Positions 18,447 through 27,284 of a DNA stretch of 64,000 nt are shown here, piece after piece. This stretch comes from Endoryza sp044226045 (GTDB taxonomy: Bacteria; Bacteroidota; Bacteroidia; Chitinophagales; Chitinophagaceae), in the NCBI GenBank assembly GCA_044226045.1, contig JBGAHR010000014.1:1-64000 (forward strand), in the 5' to 3' direction. The notes under the pieces were generated by a model. It did no database searches. It worked only from the letters and a program-made list of their open reading frames with translations, and was not told the DNA's origin. Numbering within the stretch: position 1 is the first letter of the stretch; each line of letters starts with the position of its first letter. A program made the translations under genes and the position numbers.

Positions 18447-21400
18447 ATGAACCAACCGGCCAGGTACTGGACTATTCAGGCATCCCGTGTGGCAATTCCC
18501 GGCATTCCTTTCAATGTCGGCAGTGTCCGAAGAAGGTTTGCATGGCTTTTACTCCGCAGCTGTTGCCTGATCTTTTATGCCTTGATCCCTTTCAATAACG
18601 TTATTGCACAACCGCTTAAACTCAAGTTTGATGTTCTGGACATCACCGATGGCCTGTCGCAGAACAATGTACTTTGCGTGATCCAGGACAGTCGCGGATT
18701 TATGTGGATGGGAACAAGGGATGGCCTGAATAAATATGACGGATATAAATTCACGAGCTTTCGCAATCACCTTGGTAATAACAAAACGATCAGTGATAAC
18801 TTCATCAATGGCTTAGCCGAAGACAACCGGGGAAATATCTGGGTAGCCACCAAAAGTGGCGGGCTCAACAAATTCGACCGGAATACTGAAACCTTTACCT
18901 CCTATCGGCATAACCCCATTAATGCGGCCAGTATTTGCAGCGATCTGCTGGAATCCATCATCAAAGATCACCAGGGATATCTATGGATCGGAAGCGCCGA
19001 TAACGGCCTCGATCAGTTTGATCCGTTGTCTGGAAAGGTGATAAAACATTTTCCTCCAAAGTCGGCCTCACCCGGAAACCCGCTGGCAGTAAGCTGCGAG
19101 AATGTACGGGCATTACTAGAAGACGCCGATCACAACATCTGGATTGGATGTTATGGCGGCGGCCTGAATGTCTGGAACCGGTCGACAAACCAACTTCAAA
19201 CATTTACCAATAAACCAGGTGTGTCCCAATCACTGAGTCACGATAAGATCTATTCGCTTTTCCAGGACAGCCGTGGCAGAATATGGATAGGAACAGATGG
19301 AGGAGGACTCAACCTGTTTCAACCTGTCACTGGTACTTTCAAAAGATACCAGAACAAACCGGGCAACCCGAAGAGTTTACCGGCAATATCCGTATACACC
19401 ATCGGTGAAGACGATGAAGGAAGAATCTGGGTGGGTACCGAAAACGGCGGGTTATCGATTCTTAATGACAATACAGATGATTTCTTTTCATACCATCACG
19501 ACGACATGGATAACACCAGCCTGTCGAACAATTCGGTTTATACCACCTATCGCGACAATAAAGGAAACATGTGGATTGGTACCTTTTCCGGAGGAATGAA
19601 CCTGTACAACAAAGACTATAACAAGTTTGCACACTATAAACACACTACAGACCCCAATAGCCTTACTCATAACAATGTCCTTGTCATAAAAGAACTGCGA
19701 AACGGAAAGCTGTTTATAGGCACTGACGGGGGAGGTTTTGACATTTTTGACAGGGAACGAAAGACATTCACACATTTCAAACACGAGCAGGGAAATCCCA
19801 ATACTGTTTGCGGAGATTATGTACTGGATTTCTGGGAAGACCACCAGGGCAACTGGTGGATATCAACCTGGGCAGATGGCATATCGGTGTATAATCCCTT
19901 CCGTAAAACCTGGAAGCATTATAAAAACGAGCCCGGCAAAAACAGCATCGCAAATAACAATGTATGGACTTTGTTTGAAGACAGCAGGCACCAGATGTGG
20001 ATCGGCACCCATGCCGGCGGACTCGACAGGCTTGATCCGGTAACAGGACACATCACCCATTTTCCGGCCGGCGAGGCAAATGGAAAAAACCTCAACGCCA
20101 ACATCATTCACTGCCTGGCAGAAGATAAAAATGGCAATATATGGATTGGAACAGACGGAGGCGGGTTGAACATGCTCGAAAGCGCCACTGGTCGATTCCG
20201 ATATTTTACACAAGGCTCCGGCAAAAACAGCATCAGCAATAACAGCATATCTGCGTTTTATAAAGACGAACAGGATAATCTCTGGATCAGCACCATGGCC
20301 GGAGTAAACTATTTCAACACCACCACACACGAGTTCCAGGTATACAATACCGAAGATGGCCTTCCCAACAATGCCACTTTTGGAATTTTGAAAGACTCCC
20401 GTCGTAATCTATGGATCAGCACTACCCAGGGAATTGCCCGAATGAACCTGGATAATAAAAAAGTCAAGACCTATGGAATTTCAGACGGACTTCAATCCTA
20501 TGAATTCAAAGACCATGCATTCTGCCGAACACAGGACGGCACCATGTATTTTGGAGGAATCAATGGATTCAATGAATTCGTACCGGAAGCTATCGAAGAA
20601 GTGAATTTCGATCCTCCTCTGGTAATAACCAGTTTCCAGGTTTTCAATAAAGAAGTGTCCGTGGGAGATTCAGATCTCAGCGGTCATTCTGCCTTGCTGG
20701 GAAAAGCGATCAGTGAAACGAAAGCGATAAAAATACCCTTTGAGAACTCGGTAATATCTTTTGAATTCGCATCGCTGAACTATACTCCTACAGAGAAGAA
20801 AAAATACCAGTATATGCTGGTGGGCTTCGACCAGAAATGGAATGATATCGGTACCGATCGAAAAGTTACCTATACAAGACTGGATCCGGGAGAATACCTA
20901 TTAAAAATAAGAGGCACCAATAATGAAGGTCATTGGTCCAACCTCGTCACCACCCTTCAGATTACGATTATCCCTCCTTTTTGGATGACCACCTGGTTCA
21001 GAATCGTATTGGTATTGGTGTGCGTCGGAATAGTGGTGTTTATATACCGGGTCAGGATTACCTCTATTCGTCATCAGAAATTAAAACTCGAGAAACAGGT
21101 AAGGGAGAGAACAGAAGCGCTTGCACGGTCAACAGAGAAGGAAAGAAGATTCCGCGAAGAGGCAGAAAATGCGAACAAGGCCAAGAGTGTGTTCCTGGCT
21201 ACCATGAGCCACGAGATCAGAACTCCGCTGAATGGTATTATCGGGATGTCATCCCTTCTTGGAAAAACACCGTTATCGATCGAACAGCAAAACTATACCG
21301 AAACGATTCAGTCATGCGGGGAGAACCTGCTAACGGTCATCAATGATATCCTGGATTTCTCCAAAATCGAATCCGGCAAAATGGAACTGGAGGAAAAAGA

Positions 21401-22718
21401 ATTTGACCTTCGGAATGCAGTAGAAGAAGTCCTGGAGATGTTTTCTGCCAAGGCAGCCCAAACAGGTCTCGACCTGATTTATCGAATAGAGACCGATGTT
21501 CCCGTCGGAATCAAGGGCGACAGTACCCGCTTGAGACAGATCCTCATCAACCTCATCAGCAACGCCATTAAGTTTACCCATCAGGGAGAAGTTTTTCTGA
21601 AGATCTCACTCGCTGAAAACCTGCCTGATGAAAAAGTACTTCTCCGATTTGAAGTAAGGGACACCGGCATTGGCATTCCCAAAGAAAAAATGGCTAGATT
21701 GTTCAAGGCATTTTCGCAGGTGGATTCTTCCACGACCCGCAAATACGGTGGCTCGGGGCTGGGTCTGGTGATCTGTGAAAAACTCATCAGCCTGATGGGC
21801 GGAAAGATCGATGTGAGCAGTCAACCGGGCAAAGGATCTACATTTTCCTTTACAGTTAAAACTGGTACCGGAACCCTGAAGCAATCCATTCACCAGAGCA
21901 ACCCGGTTCAGTTGAGCGGAAAGAATGTACTGATCGTTGACGATAACCTTACGAATCGAATCATCCTGAGAGCGCAACTGGAAGAATGGAACATGCATTG
22001 TGTTCTGGCGAGCTCGGGTAAAGAAGCATTGGCTGCTTTGCAAAGAAACGTCGCGTTTGACCTGGTCATTACCGATATGCATATGCCCGGACTGGATGGT
22101 ATTGAGCTGGCGGAAGAAATAAAAAAACAATACTCTTCTCTGCCGGTGGTACTGCTCAGCTCTGTAGGAACTGATGTTCCGCGTGCCTTTCAACCCTTGT
22201 TTCATTCCATCCTGACTAAACCTGTCAGACAAAATCACCTGTTGCAAACCATTGTAAAGATCTTTCAGCAGTCGCAGGAAGTTCCGCAGGAACGTACTAC
22301 AAATACATCCACCACAGAACGGCTGGCTGATCAGTATCCGTTGAAGATACTGGTGGCCGAAGACAATCCTGTCAACCAGCAGCTCGCATTAATAGTATTG
22401 AAGAAACAAGGCTTCGATCCGGAGCTGGCAGAGAACGGACTGGAGGTGATTGAAAAGATGCGGGAAAGCCATTTTGATATGATCCTGATGGATGTGCAAA
22501 TGCCTGAAATGGATGGTCTCGAAACAACTCAAAAAATCAGAAAAGATTTCGATCACCAGCCGGTGATCATAGCCATGACCGCCAATGCCATGCAGGGAGA
22601 CAAAGAAGATTGCATCAAAGCCGGCATGGATGATTATATCAGTAAACCGGTGAAGCCCGAAATCATTGCAAACATGATTGAAAAATGGGCAAGGAAGAAA
22701 ATGGAAGCGAGAGCGTGA
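18447..22718 (+). CDS. hybrid sensor histidine kinase with two-component propeller and two receiver domains
   Basis: 1423 residues. A long n-region and hydrophobic stretch end near VIAQP (signal, about residue 55). Residues about 60-715 carry a dozen or more Reg_prop units of the form ED..GN[IL]W[IV]GT...GL, building two periplasmic beta-propellers. A Y_Y_Y domain (about 780-835) and a membrane helix (about 847-869) follow. In the cytoplasm are HisKA (MSHEIRTPLNGIIGM, about 919), HATPase (NLISNAIKF, DTGIGIP, GGSGLGL), and two receiver domains with phospho-Asp in VITDMHMPG and ILMDVQMPEMDG. No AraC-type output domain is present, unlike classical HTCS regulators, so phosphate must be passed to another protein or the second receiver is the output. 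The final codons run into a hexamer repeat array. Confidence 0.93.
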   Translation: MNQPARYWTIQASRVAIPGIPFNVGSVRRRFAWLLLRSCCLIFYALIPFNNVIAQPLKLKFDVLDITDGLSQNNVLCVIQDSRGFMWMGTRDGLNKYDGYKFTSFRNHLGNNKTISDNFINGLAEDNRGNIWVATKSGGLNKFDRNTETFTSYRHNPINAASICSDLLESIIKDHQGYLWIGSADNGLDQFDPLSGKVIKHFPPKSASPGNPLAVSCENVRALLEDADHNIWIGCYGGGLNVWNRSTNQLQTFTNKPGVSQSLSHDKIYSLFQDSRGRIWIGTDGGGLNLFQPVTGTFKRYQNKPGNPKSLPAISVYTIGEDDEGRIWVGTENGGLSILNDNTDDFFSYHHDDMDNTSLSNNSVYTTYRDNKGNMWIGTFSGGMNLYNKDYNKFAHYKHTTDPNSLTHNNVLVIKELRNGKLFIGTDGGGFDIFDRERKTFTHFKHEQGNPNTVCGDYVLDFWEDHQGNWWISTWADGISVYNPFRKTWKHYKNEPGKNSIANNNVWTLFEDSRHQMWIGTHAGGLDRLDPVTGHITHFPAGEANGKNLNANIIHCLAEDKNGNIWIGTDGGGLNMLESATGRFRYFTQGSGKNSISNNSISAFYKDEQDNLWISTMAGVNYFNTTTHEFQVYNTEDGLPNNATFGILKDSRRNLWISTTQGIARMNLDNKKVKTYGISDGLQSYEFKDHAFCRTQDGTMYFGGINGFNEFVPEAIEEVNFDPPLVITSFQVFNKEVSVGDSDLSGHSALLGKAISETKAIKIPFENSVISFEFASLNYTPTEKKKYQYMLVGFDQKWNDIGTDRKVTYTRLDPGEYLLKIRGTNNEGHWSNLVTTLQITIIPPFWMTTWFRIVLVLVCVGIVVFIYRVRITSIRHQKLKLEKQVRERTEALARSTEKERRFREEAENANKAKSVFLATMSHEIRTPLNGIIGMSSLLGKTPLSIEQQNYTETIQSCGENLLTVINDILDFSKIESGKMELEEKEFDLRNAVEEVLEMFSAKAAQTGLDLIYRIETDVPVGIKGDSTRLRQILINLISNAIKFTHQGEVFLKISLAENLPDEKVLLRFEVRDTGIGIPKEKMARLFKAFSQVDSSTTRKYGGSGLGLVICEKLISLMGGKIDVSSQPGKGSTFSFTVKTGTGTLKQSIHQSNPVQLSGKNVLIVDDNLTNRIILRAQLEEWNMHCVLASSGKEALAALQRNVAFDLVITDMHMPGLDGIELAEEIKKQYSSLPVVLLSSVGTDVPRAFQPLFHSILTKPVRQNHLLQTIVKIFQQSQEVPQERTTNTSTTERLADQYPLKILVAEDNPVNQQLALIVLKKQGFDPELAENGLEVIEKMRESHFDMILMDVQMPEMDGLETTQKIRKDFDHQPVIIAMTANAMQGDKEDCIKAGMDDYISKPVKPEIIANMIEKWARKKMEARA

Positions 22719-22820
22719 ATGAGAGCGGGAAAGAGAAAGAGAAACTGCAAACCGCAAACCGCAAACTGCAAACCGCCAACCGCAAACTGCAAACCGCCAA
22801 CCGCAAACCGCCAACCGCCG
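22700..22820. repeat. hexamer then heptamer (AAACNNN) array in a convergent gap
   Basis: From about 22700 the sequence runs in sixes (GAGAGC, GAGAAA) and covers the last codons of the kinase. From about 22742 it switches to sevens: AAACCGC, AAACTGC, and CAACCGC variants, for about eleven units up to 22820. The opposing creatininase gene ends 9 bases later. AAAC lies on the plus strand only, so no inverted partner is seen in this gap. No other terminator is visible. Confidence 0.75.
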
Positions 22821-22828
22821 AAAAACAT

Positions 22829-23542
22829 TCAACTTTCCAACATTTTCTCCATAACCTGCAGGGCCTCCTGAAAAACTTTTTCGCCGTAGTCTGCTGAAGA
22901 CAGAAAAGGATGTTCTCCATTCACACCAACCAGGGGAGATTGAGCTCCTTCCGAAAAAACCGACAAATCTACCAGGGAAGGATCAATATGCAGCATGATG
23001 GATGTTTCGTTCCTGGCTGCATGATCGTTCATATAGTTCCATCGGGGTTTCCATTCTTCAGTTATTCCATACAGTTTCATTCCGAATTTTTCTTTCCAGA
23101 CGGGAAGCATTTCCACCCAGGTTCTTCGCGACGGGCCGTGTCCATCGGCGAATACTGCTTTAAACCCGGCGCGCCTGAGTTGTTCCAGTATCTGTTCCAG
23201 CAATGTTTTGAAATAATCATAACTGATATGATAAGCGCTGCCGGTCAATTGACGGGGAGGTTGTGTGGAGGCTGCATAGTCCATCCCCACGAGGTAAGAT
23301 CCATCAGGAAGATCCATTCGTCTGTCCGGCCCTAAAAAAATCGGGGGAAGTACGATTCCCCCGAATTGCCGGGCCGCCGCCACCATCAAGGCCTCGCTTT
23401 GAAGGGCATCGGCTCCCAGGGGCAAATGTTCACCGTGCCACTCGAGGGTTCCCAACGGGAGATAAGCCAGCGGCCTTTGCTGCAATCTTTCTTTGAATTC
23501 AGCGGGCCTCAGTTCAACGTATTTGACTTTACCGTTTTTCAT
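22829..23542 (-). CDS. creatininase family protein
   Basis: 237 residues. LAYLPLGTLEWHGEHLPLGA and DADAL-type spacing supply the Glu/His/Asp metal ligands, and GHGPSRRTW with NETSIML are further family motifs. Creatininase-fold enzymes are metal-dependent amidohydrolases; besides creatinine, relatives open cyclic amides in cofactor biosynthesis. The substrate is open. It is last in a probable minus-strand transcript after the VWA and T9SS genes (gaps 30 and 22 bases), which hints that it may act on something made or moved by that system, though simple proximity is also possible. Confidence 0.85.
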   Translation of the reverse strand: MKNGKVKYVELRPAEFKERLQQRPLAYLPLGTLEWHGEHLPLGADALQSEALMVAAARQFGGIVLPPIFLGPDRRMDLPDGSYLVGMDYAASTQPPRQLTGSAYHISYDYFKTLLEQILEQLRRAGFKAVFADGHGPSRRTWVEMLPVWKEKFGMKLYGITEEWKPRWNYMNDHAARNETSIMLHIDPSLVDLSVFSEGAQSPLVGVNGEHPFLSSADYGEKVFQEALQVMEKMLES

Positions 23543-23564
23543 TCGGTAAATGTCAGTAAAATAA

Positions 23565-24644
23565 TTATTGAATCACCAGCCTGGTCTGGTATACTTTGTT
23601 CTTTTCACCCGTTACCCGAACCCAGTACATCCCGCTACTCCACCCCCAGCCTGTTGTTATTTCCAACTGCTGTGAAGGCTGATCCATATGAATGAACTTT
23701 CTTTGCATCAATACCCCGTTGGTCGAGAATATATCAATCGTGTAGTCGCCGGTTCTTCCCGGATTAAACATCATGTAGAAAGCGGAGCCCGAAACAATGG
23801 GATTGGGAGCGATGCTGATTGCCTTAGACCGGAATGGTTGAGGAATCAATTTCTCAATTTCCCTTCCTATCTTATCCTGCAGATCAGGTTCATGTCTTTG
23901 CACTATCATACCAACCGTTGCAAACATTTCGCTGTCAGGCACACAGGTTTTAACAGGCAGGTAAACCGTATCACCCACCACCACTTCCCCCAGTAAAGTG
24001 GTCTGTGGCTCCAGGTAAAAACTGAGTTCTCCATTTGATTTTTTTACCAATAGTTCGGTACCGGCAAACCCGATGCAACTAACCTGCAACGTTAGTTCCT
24101 TGTTGCCTTCGAAAGCGGCCGTCAGCACAAATCGTCCATTTTCATCAGCTACAGTCCCGCTTTTTGTTCCTTTGATCAGGATAGTGGCATAAGGAATGGG
24201 AGTCATATCCTTTGCGTTTAAAACACGCCCGGTTATTTTCGACAGGTTGGATGGGATGGTCAGGGGCACTGTTACATCCGAAGGATTGATAACAGGTTTT
24301 CCCTGCATCACTACTTTTCCTTTCACATTTCTATCCTCCGTTTGTGCCTGGCTTACTCCCCAGGCCAACATACCTGCCAGCATCATGCTCCATTTGGCTG
24401 AAACATACAAGGTGGATTGACCGGCATTCACCAATGGCCGGTTTAACTGCCGGTTATCAAAACGACCGCAGACCGAATCGCCGGATTTCGACAGAAACTC
24501 AACAATCTCCTTATCTGTAGAATAAGTAAAATCAACCACCGTCTTCTGACAGGATGCACAGAATCTGCCTTTATCAGCAGGAGACATCTGATTCCAGTTC
24601 TCGTGACAGGGATCGGGTATTCCGATGAAAATTTTGTTTGCCAT
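23565..24644 (-). CDS. protein with cytoplasmic-type Cys motif, internal signal, carboxypeptidase-D domain and T9SS sorting domain
   Basis: 359 residues from the ATG at 24644. Residues 1-75 hold four cysteines (13, 29, 32, 59; motifs PDPCHENW, FCASCQKTVVDFT and CGRF). A hydrophobic stretch (about 84-101, KWSMMLAGMLAWGVSQAQ) resembles an internal signal or anchor. Then comes a carboxypeptidase-D-like regulatory domain (KITGRVLNAKDMTPIPYATI, GTKSGTVADENGRFVL), a segment LLGEVVVGDTVYL, and a C-terminal type A T9SS sorting domain (ISIAPNPIVSGSAF to the VYQTRLVIQ end). T9SS cargo normally starts with a standard N-terminal signal peptide, so this layout is odd. The function is unknown; it lies between the VWA and creatininase genes. 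Confidence 0.8.
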   Translation of the reverse strand: MANKIFIGIPDPCHENWNQMSPADKGRFCASCQKTVVDFTYSTDKEIVEFLSKSGDSVCGRFDNRQLNRPLVNAGQSTLYVSAKWSMMLAGMLAWGVSQAQTEDRNVKGKVVMQGKPVINPSDVTVPLTIPSNLSKITGRVLNAKDMTPIPYATILIKGTKSGTVADENGRFVLTAAFEGNKELTLQVSCIGFAGTELLVKKSNGELSFYLEPQTTLLGEVVVGDTVYLPVKTCVPDSEMFATVGMIVQRHEPDLQDKIGREIEKLIPQPFRSKAISIAPNPIVSGSAFYMMFNPGRTGDYTIDIFSTNGVLMQRKFIHMDQPSQQLEITTGWGWSSGMYWVRVTGEKNKVYQTRLVIQ

Positions 24645-24674
24645 AGCGTTTATTGTTTCCGTTTGGGTAATCAA

Positions 24675-26591
24675 TTAATGAGTGAGCCTGGGTCTTTTGA
24701 TCGGGTCATCCAGTTTCGGTGGCTGTGCCTTGGCCAGGGATTGTGCTGTTTTGATCATCTTCAGGAATTCACTACGGTATCCTTCTTCATCCTTTCCCAT
24801 ACTGTTCCTGGCCAGTTCCCAGGCTTGCATCCATTCGGCGGATTGTTTGAACTCGGAATCGCGCAGCAACATGCCAAACTCGGCAACGGCAGCTGAAAAC
24901 CGGAAATTCTCCGAAGTCTTCGTCCATTGCGTTCCCTTATCCAGCACCGTGTGTTCAATCAGGCTGCTTTTGTTACCCTGTGGCTCCTTATACCGAAGTT
25001 TAATAGTCAGCAATTCGTTTTGAAGACCTTTGTTGATCTCTGTTTTTTCGTGCTGGTATTTCAGTGGATCGACTGATTCTATGAACTCGCTTTGCACTCC
25101 TGCAGGAATGATTTCATACAAGGCTGTCACGGTATGACCGCTTCCCAAATCGCCGGCGTCTTTTTTGTCGTTGTTGAAGTCTTCTTTGTTCAGCAACCGG
25201 TTCTCATAACCAATCAACCGATAAGCCTGTACGTTCCTGGGATTGAATTCCAGTTGCAGTTTTACATCTTTGGCGATGGTGAACAGGGTGCCACCAAACT
25301 CCTTCACAAATACTTTTCTCGATTCATTAAAGTTATCGATGTAGGCATGATTGCCGTTTCCTTTATCTGCGAGCTTCTGCATTTTGGCATCCTGGTAATT
25401 CCCCATCCCGAATCCTAATACCGTCAGGAATATGCCGGTTTCTCTTTTCTTTTCAATGAGACGTTCCAGTTCATCATCACTGCTCACCCCTACGTTAAAG
25501 TCACCATCGGTACAAAGGATTACCCTGTTATTCCCTTCTCGCAAAAATTGATCTGCCGCTACTTTATAAGCCAGTTCAATTCCCTGTCCTCCGGCTGTAG
25601 ATCCGCCGGCCTGCAGGTTGTCGATGGCATTCTTAATTGTTTCTTTGTTTGATCCGGAGGTAGCCGGCAAAACCAGACCCGCACTTCCTGCATACACCAC
25701 CAAGGCTACCTTATCCTGTGGACGCAACTGATCAACGAGCAGGGACAGGGAGCGTTTAACCAATGGAAGTTTGTTCTCGTCCATCATGGATCCGGACACA
25801 TCAACCAGGAAAACCAGGTTGCTGGGCGGTAATTTTTCATAAGCCACTTCCCTACCCTGCAAGCCGATAACCAGCAATTTGTGTTTCTCGTTCCAGGGAC
25901 AATTTGCCAGCTCTGTATTGATTGAAAATGGTTTACCCTCTTCCGGTTGTGGATAATCGTATTTAAAATAATTGATCATCTCCTCTGTACGCACCGCTCC
26001 GGCCGGAGGCAGCATTCCCATATTCAGCATTCGACGAACGTTGCTGTAAGAGGCCGCATCAACATCAATAGAAAAAGTAGACAAAGGAGTATTGGATGCT
26101 TTCAGGAAACGGTTTTCAGTGATATTATCATATCCTTCCCTGCTTAGAACAGGGTTATTATAGTCGAAGTTGTAATGATTACCAGGAGCTGCATTAATAT
26201 CGTTTGTCATATTCAACCTTGCGACTGAACCTGTAAAAGATTTTCGTTTCTGGATACTATAACCCACTACTACCACTTCTTCCAGTTTGGTGTTATCCAT
26301 CGATAGCCGGACAGTTATCGGGCCTGATCCATGCTTGATTTTAATTTCCCTGTCAACAAAGCCAACCGCATGTACCAATAACACCACCTTGCCATCAGAG
26401 GGAATTTCTATCTGGAACTGTCCGCTTGCATCGGTTACTGTTCCTCGTTTGGTATTTTTAACCATTACAGAAGCCCCCGGCAGTGGTTTTCCATTGTTAT
26501 CTAAAACAGTTCCGCTTACCATTTCGCCGGAAGGCCGAAAAGACATGATGGTTAACAGCATCAGGAAGCCAATCGTTTTGAGGTATCGCAT
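24675..26591 (-). CDS. VWA domain protein with carboxypeptidase-D domain and TonB-box-like motif
   Basis: 638 residues from the Met at 26591 (signal-like start MRYLKTIGFLMLLTIM). Residues about 20-100 form a carboxypeptidase-D-like domain (GTVLDNNGKPLPGASVMVKN, GTVTDASGQFQI). EEVVVVGYSIQKRKSFTGSV follows, the exact motif that precedes the plug of SusC-type receptors, but no barrel comes after it. Next are a YfbK-like N-region (FSIDVDAASYSNVRRML), a VWA domain with MIDAS motif DVSGSMM and TDGDFNVG, and a DUF3520-like tail. Relatives bind proteins through metal-dependent adhesion. It is divergent from the sigma factor gene across 63 bases, so co-regulation is plausible. Confidence 0.85.
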   Translation of the reverse strand: MRYLKTIGFLMLLTIMSFRPSGEMVSGTVLDNNGKPLPGASVMVKNTKRGTVTDASGQFQIEIPSDGKVVLLVHAVGFVDREIKIKHGSGPITVRLSMDNTKLEEVVVVGYSIQKRKSFTGSVARLNMTNDINAAPGNHYNFDYNNPVLSREGYDNITENRFLKASNTPLSTFSIDVDAASYSNVRRMLNMGMLPPAGAVRTEEMINYFKYDYPQPEEGKPFSINTELANCPWNEKHKLLVIGLQGREVAYEKLPPSNLVFLVDVSGSMMDENKLPLVKRSLSLLVDQLRPQDKVALVVYAGSAGLVLPATSGSNKETIKNAIDNLQAGGSTAGGQGIELAYKVAADQFLREGNNRVILCTDGDFNVGVSSDDELERLIEKKRETGIFLTVLGFGMGNYQDAKMQKLADKGNGNHAYIDNFNESRKVFVKEFGGTLFTIAKDVKLQLEFNPRNVQAYRLIGYENRLLNKEDFNNDKKDAGDLGSGHTVTALYEIIPAGVQSEFIESVDPLKYQHEKTEINKGLQNELLTIKLRYKEPQGNKSSLIEHTVLDKGTQWTKTSENFRFSAAVAEFGMLLRDSEFKQSAEWMQAWELARNSMGKDEEGYRSEFLKMIKTAQSLAKAQPPKLDDPIKRPRLTH

Positions 26592-26654
26592 AAAAGTTAT
26601 TTGACCATTGGATGAAGTAATTTTTAAGATTACACATGCAGCCAAAAAATATTT

Positions 26655-27284
26655 TTGACTATCTTGTTTTTAGAAGCTGACAGACTGAACTTTTTAAAAA
26701 ACATATCAAACCCCGGTATCAGCGATAAAGAGCTGCTATCCATTTACCAGCAGGGGCAAGACCTGCAGGTACTGGGTGAACTGTACAGCCGTTACATGGA
26801 GCTCGTATATGCTGTATGCCTTAAATACTTGAAAGATCCTGAACTGTCCAGGGATGCTGTGATGCAGATCTTTGAGGAACTGGTAAAAAAATTACACAAA
26901 CATGAGGTAGATAATTTCAAAAGCTGGCTGCACACAGTGGCTAAGAACCATTGTCTTATGCAGCTCAGAACACCCAAAAACCTAAAAACCACCGAATTCA
27001 AGGGCGACCTTATGCAATCCGAAGACGAAGTGCATCTGAATGGCGTCCTGTCGCGTGAAGAAAATTTCCAGAAGCTGGAAAAATGCCTGGAAACTTTACC
27101 AGCGGAACAGAAATTGTGTGTAGAAATGTTTTATTTACAAAACAAATGTTATAAAGAAATTGCGGAGCAGACCGGTATTGACTGGAATAAAGTGCGGAGT
27201 TATATTCAGAATGGCAGGAGAAATCTAAAAATTTGTATGGAAAAGTCGGAACAACCGACCAAAGTGAATATAGACAATGAGTGA
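26655..27284 (+). CDS. ECF-type RNA polymerase sigma factor
   Basis: 209 residues. Region 2 (SRYMELVYAVCLKYLKDPEL, then QIFEELVKKL, NFKSWLHTVAKNHCL) and region 4 (LETLPAEQKLCVEMFYLQNK, then YKEIAEQTGIDWNKVRSYIQ) are complete. No ATG lies upstream; TTG at 26655 or the TTG at 26664 is the start. The stop overlaps the start of the anti-sigma-like gene by 8 bases, the usual coupling for a sigma/anti-sigma pair. It likely directs transcription of its own operon and perhaps the divergent VWA operon. Confidence 0.88.
   Translation: MTILFLEADRLNFLKNISNPGISDKELLSIYQQGQDLQVLGELYSRYMELVYAVCLKYLKDPELSRDAVMQIFEELVKKLHKHEVDNFKSWLHTVAKNHCLMQLRTPKNLKTTEFKGDLMQSEDEVHLNGVLSREENFQKLEKCLETLPAEQKLCVEMFYLQNKCYKEIAEQTGIDWNKVRSYIQNGRRNLKICMEKSEQPTKVNIDNE

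Noticed and set aside
22745..22820. CRISPR-like look of regularly spaced words
   Set aside because: Units are only 7 bases and there are no spacers.
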